Of a stretch of 64,000 bases of DNA, positions 55,801 through 61,800 are shown piece after piece. Source of the stretch: Glossina fuscipes (taxonomy: Eukaryota; Arthropoda; Insecta; Diptera; Glossinidae). Below the pieces are notes generated by a model. The model did not search any database. It was given only the letters and a program-made list of their open reading frames with translations, and was not told the origin of the DNA. The stretch spans positions 19,047,280-19,111,279 of the forward strand of contig NW_023998414.1 in the NCBI RefSeq assembly GCF_014805625.2, read 5' to 3'. How positions within the stretch are numbered: the first letter of the stretch is position 1; each line of letters starts with the position of its first letter. Both the position numbers and the translations under genes were made by a program.

Positions 55801-58800
55801 GAAGACTCGATAAAATCTATAAGAACGAAAGCAGACCAAGGATTTACTACAGACGCACCAAATTTTAGCAAAACGATCACAATTGCATCGAAACTCCGAA
55901 AATTATATGAAAGCGCATACCGATCAAAAAATAACCAAAGTGTTCTGAGAAAAGTAAAAGGCGCGAAGGATTTTGCGAATAGAGCAAAGGATGAAGAAGG
56001 AAATACAAATCCTACTACAATTTCTCCTGCTACTACTGAAATTTTTCACAAAGACGGTCATATAGAAAATTTAAACGACCTTGTCGTTTCGACTAGTCAG
56101 CATCCAGTAATTACTACAGAGTCACAAGATTTCGTGGAAAGTTTTACTGTTGCACCAGAACTGATGAAGTTATATGAAGCAATCAATAGACCAAAGATAA
56201 GCAAAGCGCTATTAAATGAAAATCAAAATAATCGTTCTAACGTAAAGGAAGATCAAAAAGAAGATGAGAATGGTTTAGCATTTAGATCTGACGAAACTGA
56301 AGACGACGGCCTACAATTAAAGGCGGCAATTAGCGCTTCTTCGCTTACAGACGACGATAACGCTACCGACGACCAGTTTATTACAACTTCTCCGACACCG
56401 TTACTTACAGAACACGAAGATCAAAATACAACCGAAGATTCCTATAATCAAGGAATAACATCGCAAGGTACTAATACTGCGAATATAAGTGGAAAACTAA
56501 TAAAAACTTTTACTATGAACGGCGAAAGTCAATTAGAAGTACCTATATTCTCAGGTGGTAAAAATTTTCAGCAACCTACAATCAAACATATATCAACAAC
56601 AAATTTAGAAACTGGACACCTCGATGATGCAGCCAACATTAAATTACATGATACAATAGCATTCGACGTAAGTGAAAAAGTGGAAGAATCTGTAAGATTT
56701 CCAACTAGAAAAATTCACCAAGGATTTACTACAAGCACACCATCTCTTACCAAAACGATTATAGGTGCATCAAGACTGCGACAGGTATATGAAAATGCAA
56801 ACAAATCAAAAAATAACCAAAGCGTTATGAATAAGGTAAAAAGCTTAAAGGATTTTGCGAATAAAGTGGAAGCTGAAGGAAGGAATGTAAATCCTTCTAC
56901 AGTTTCCTCTGACAGTGCTGAAATGTTTCATAAAGATGAGGATGAAGAAGGTTTAAAAGCACTTATAGCTTCGAGCACTCCGTATCCAGTAATTACTACA
57001 GAGTTACTAGTCTCCGTAGAAAGCCTTACTATTCCACCGGAATTGAAGGAGTTAGATGAAGCTGTTATTCGATCAAAAATTAACGAAAATGAATACAACC
57101 GTTTTAATGTAGAGAAAGTTCAAAAAGAAGATAAAAACATCTCTGTCTTTTCTTCTGAACATATGAAGCAATTTATAGCAAAAGGATCTGGAGACGATCA
57201 CTTACACGTAAGTGACGTAGTAAGCATTTCTTTGACTGTAGATAAGATTAACACTACTAAAGACGGTTTGGTTACAAATACTCAACCATCATTAATTTCT
57301 GCAGTAAATTATCAAAGTACAACTGAGCAGACTACCGTTATTGATAACTCAATCGACGATTCGTATAATGAAGAGATAACTACTCCCATTAGAGAAGAGC
57401 GGCCCGCTATTGAGGAAAAGAATAGCGGGAAAAATGACGAAACTCTTTCATTTTCTGTTCAAGAAATGAATGAATACACCAAGCAACCAAAAGAAAGAAA
57501 ATTAATTGAAAACCCTATAAGAAAATCCCTTAAAAATTTCGTTCAAGAACAACGTGTTAAGAGCCTAATAGCAGAAAAAAGTTATAAAGACAAATCAAAA
57601 AAAGAAGACAAAGACAATGATGACCTTTCTCCCGACCATGTTACCAATATTTATAATACTTCATCCATGTCTGGCGAGGAAAACGCCTCTGTTGAAACGA
57701 CTTTACTTAGTCACGGTCATGAAAATAACACTGAATATAATCACAATCGAACTGAGAGTGTGTTAACAAATGAAAAAATGTTCTTAAAATTGAGTACAAA
57801 TAATTTTAAGAACAATTCAGGAAATGAGAATATTGCATATAAGGGTGACATTGCGGATCAAGCCATTAATAGTAATAATTTATCATCGATTCCTAGTCTT
57901 GATACTAACCGTAGTAGCACCGTAGCCAATTATTTTAATAAATTAAATACTAATTCACGTGATATTGTATATCGTACTAACATAAAAAGCAGAAATCATT
58001 CCGAAAAACGTTTACAACGGAATGACCTTAGAAATGATGTTAAAGTTAATAATACTCGAAAGCATGCAGTTAATTTTAATAATCTTAGAGAGGGTAATGT
58101 AAAACAGGGTGTTAATTTTAGCGATAATGTTGTTGTCAACAATGATTATAATGTTAATTTTAAACGACGTTTTCAGAAATACCACTTCAACAGATCGCGA
58201 TTTTTAACTCCAACTATTACAACTGGCGTTACAACGACCTCAACGACAACAACTGAGAAATATGCAACGAAAGAAAGTCAAGATTCAGCTCATGTTGCCA
58301 GTGTTAAGGTAAATTATTTAGTAGATGTTGAACAAACAAGGGAGATCAAAGAGTATAATCTGGAAAGCAGCACTATCATAATACCCGAAAGCACTACACC
58401 CGAAACACTCTCTAGTCCAGCTCCAACATTAAGACGCATCAAAATTCTAAGACATCGCCGACCGTTGGCCGGTTTAACTAATAATTCATATCTACCGGAA
58501 AATGTTACCTCAGCTAGAATCACTAATACCACCACTACTGCCAACATTGAAACCCAAAATTCAGATATCCTCAGTACTATTAGACAAGCAGATGAGAAAT
58601 TAGAAACTACAGACATAAAATATTTGACCAAGACACATAATATAAATCAAACGGAAACGTTCTCACTAAATACTGTTACGCCACCAAAACGTTTCCGTAA
58701 AGTTATACGCAAAATAATTAAACCAATGAATCTAACTAATAGGGCGACCATAACTATAAAAACTACAACAGAGACTGCCTCAACGGTTAAGCTAACTTCA

Positions 58801-61800
58801 ACCGAACCAACTATTATACCATTTTCGGGGAAAAAACAAAATAACTCGCGATACGACTACAATCGTAACATCAAAATTCCAGCGTACCAAAAGAAATCGA
58901 ACTTTGATGGTAAGGAAGACAATAATGAGAACGCGTTAAATGCAAATAAGAAAAATGAAACTGTATTTAACGGGAAAGCAAACAAATTGAACATCCAACC
59001 AGCCAACCTAAACATATATAAATCTTCGTCTTCGGAGGGCGTGCAGCTAGATAAATATAAGAACAAGGCATCTTCAGTAAGCACAAAGGAAACCTTTTTA
59101 TTTGATCATGATAATTACGACGAAAGCAGCGATGAGCAAGAAGAAAATGAAAATGAAAATATATCGGACGAAGTTAAAGATAAAAACTTCCAAAATAGAG
59201 AAGAAGAAATGGAAAATAAAGAAGATATGGAGATCGAAGAAGATCTACAAACTACCAATGACGATGACGATTTTATAAACTTGGAATTAGAGAAAGCAAC
59301 TCATACTCCTCTCATGTATACAGATGAATTGGAAGTAACTGAAAATAATCAAGACACTGCAAGCAATTCAGAATCAAGGATAGAAAATAAGAGTATTGAT
59401 TTTACAAAAGAATCGCCGAGTGATATTCCTAAGGCTCAATTACTAAATCAACATGATTATACGGGAAGTATTTACGATAATAGTGATAAAGATAAAAATT
59501 CCGAAACGATTTCTCCAACACCTTCTAAACTGAATTCAACAGTACGCAAAACTGTTTCAAAAGGTGTAAACGTTCCCAACATATCACAAACCGATGACTC
59601 AGATAAACCTCTAAGGAGAAACAACACCCAAACAAATGAAAGGGAAGAATCTAATCCATTTGATGAAGAAACGATTACAAGTTCTTTGAAAACTTTTGGG
59701 ACAAATAGAACGAAAGACTTGCCAAATTCTAAGACCAACACGTTTTTGGTCGATGGTGAAATATTGAATACAGAATTGAAGAAACAAGTCAAAGATGCCA
59801 ACACTGAAGGCGAAACGCTACCAGTCCAAACTTTGTCGGAGACGATTCGAAAGATTGGTGAACCCGAGCAACTGCTAAGCGTTAAAACTAATACTTATAG
59901 TAGAGAGAAAACTGCAATTCAATCGAGCGATGATAGCAATATTGAGAATGAGACCGTTAGTGCTAAATCTGCCGTTGAAAACGAAGAAAATTTTGATTTT
60001 TATGAAAGTAACGGTAGAAAATTAATTGATGCTCAAATTTTAACTAGTCCGGAAATAGGTTTAACTTCAGAAATTCCACAAACAACAAGGAGGAATTTAA
60101 TACCTGATACTACAACCCCTCGTCCCAGCGTAAGACCGACATTCCGACGAAAGGTAATTATTAAGAAACCCTCTTTATCGGTATTGCCATCTTCGAATTC
60201 GCCCACTCCAAGCGCCGCTAAACTGCCCACTTCTGACTCAACCAAAAAATACACACGTCCCAACGCTGGTCGCTTTGTTCCCCATAATGCTAATAATCGT
60301 AAGAGTGCTCAAAATTATGTTAAAACTGATTCTAGAACTCCTCCGACATTCAACCTAAGTCGACTGAAAGCTCAAGACACTTTAAAAATAATTCCTAACG
60401 AAGAGTACTCTCGAGATAGTGGAGACGCTGCCGAAGAAATAATGGCAAAACGAAAAAAAGTAGAAGAACATGAAGAGGACGTCAGCGTGTTAAGACCGGC
60501 AATTGTTAAGCAATTCCCATTCTCGAAAAAGAGCAATGATAATTCTTCTAAGATTAATAAACAATTAGAAAGTATTGAAGAGGACGATGATTATGATGAT
60601 GGTGAAATTGAAGACGAAGATGATGATGAAGAGGATGAAGAGGAAGACGACGAAGAGGAGGAGGAAATAGAAGAAAATAAGGCAACTGAAAACTCCCATA
60701 ATTATCTCGAAAAGAGTTTTTCGTTAAGTCAGTCAACAGCAGATAAATTACCTATTACCACTAGACCAGGAGGCAACGTACCATTCAACAGCCGAGCTTC
60801 AAATGCGCCCAATCGCAACGAATCGAAAAATAACTATAAGAGCCATTCGGCTGAAACTCGTGCCAAATCCCGATCACGTATTGTCAATCGTCCACAAGGC
60901 GTCGCTGTGCCAAATTTAACCATAAAACCAATAGCTCTCGACTTTGAACGCACCACCGTGCCTGTTCCAACAAAGCCGGCACCGTTTGTTCCTAGCTATA
61001 CGCCCTCTTACGAACGTAAATATACGGGCCCTTCTACGGAAGCCACAGCTGTACTTGACAACATCAACCCCCTCATCGAAGATCTAAATATAGAAGCTTT
61101 AAATGCCAGAAACAAAAAAATCTTCGATATTAACAGCAAAAAACATACTACTTTAAAACCCAAACTTCTTATACCAACAGTTAAATTCTCAAACCAAACA
61201 AATTTAGAATCAGCACTAGAATCACAGGTACCTAACACAGTACAGAACACAGCATATGAGGTCCATGAGAGCTACTCTAGTGGCCAACAATCAGATGGTG
61301 GTTTTGCCACTACTACCACACCAAAAACACTGGAAAACACCATGGGCACCAACACTGAAGACAAACAACACGAATACCACATTAATCATGATATTAATGC
61401 TAATGAGATTTTTTCACAGGACCATGACAATTATCTCGGATTGACGACCACTCAGCCTCCAAGCACAACACTATTGCATGTTTTTACATTGTCCGATGAT
61501 GAGCAATCGACTCGGCCTTCTAATTCTGGTGCTGATGCAATTCCAAGGTTAATTTTTGAAAGGGTGCGTCCAAAACACAAGGTAATAGAAATCAATCGTG
61601 TGGTTGAAATCCATTCGAAGGAAGAAAAGCTTAGACGTAAATCTAAAGCTAATCAAATCGTGCCGATTGGAGGCCCTTCCCCTCTCAAAGTAGAATCACT
61701 TCCTCATGTTGAACAATTGGGGGAAATAAGTGTAGTCAAGTATGTGCATCTGGTAGATGGCAGCGATATTAAAGTTGAAGGACACAGCACTGTAACTGAT

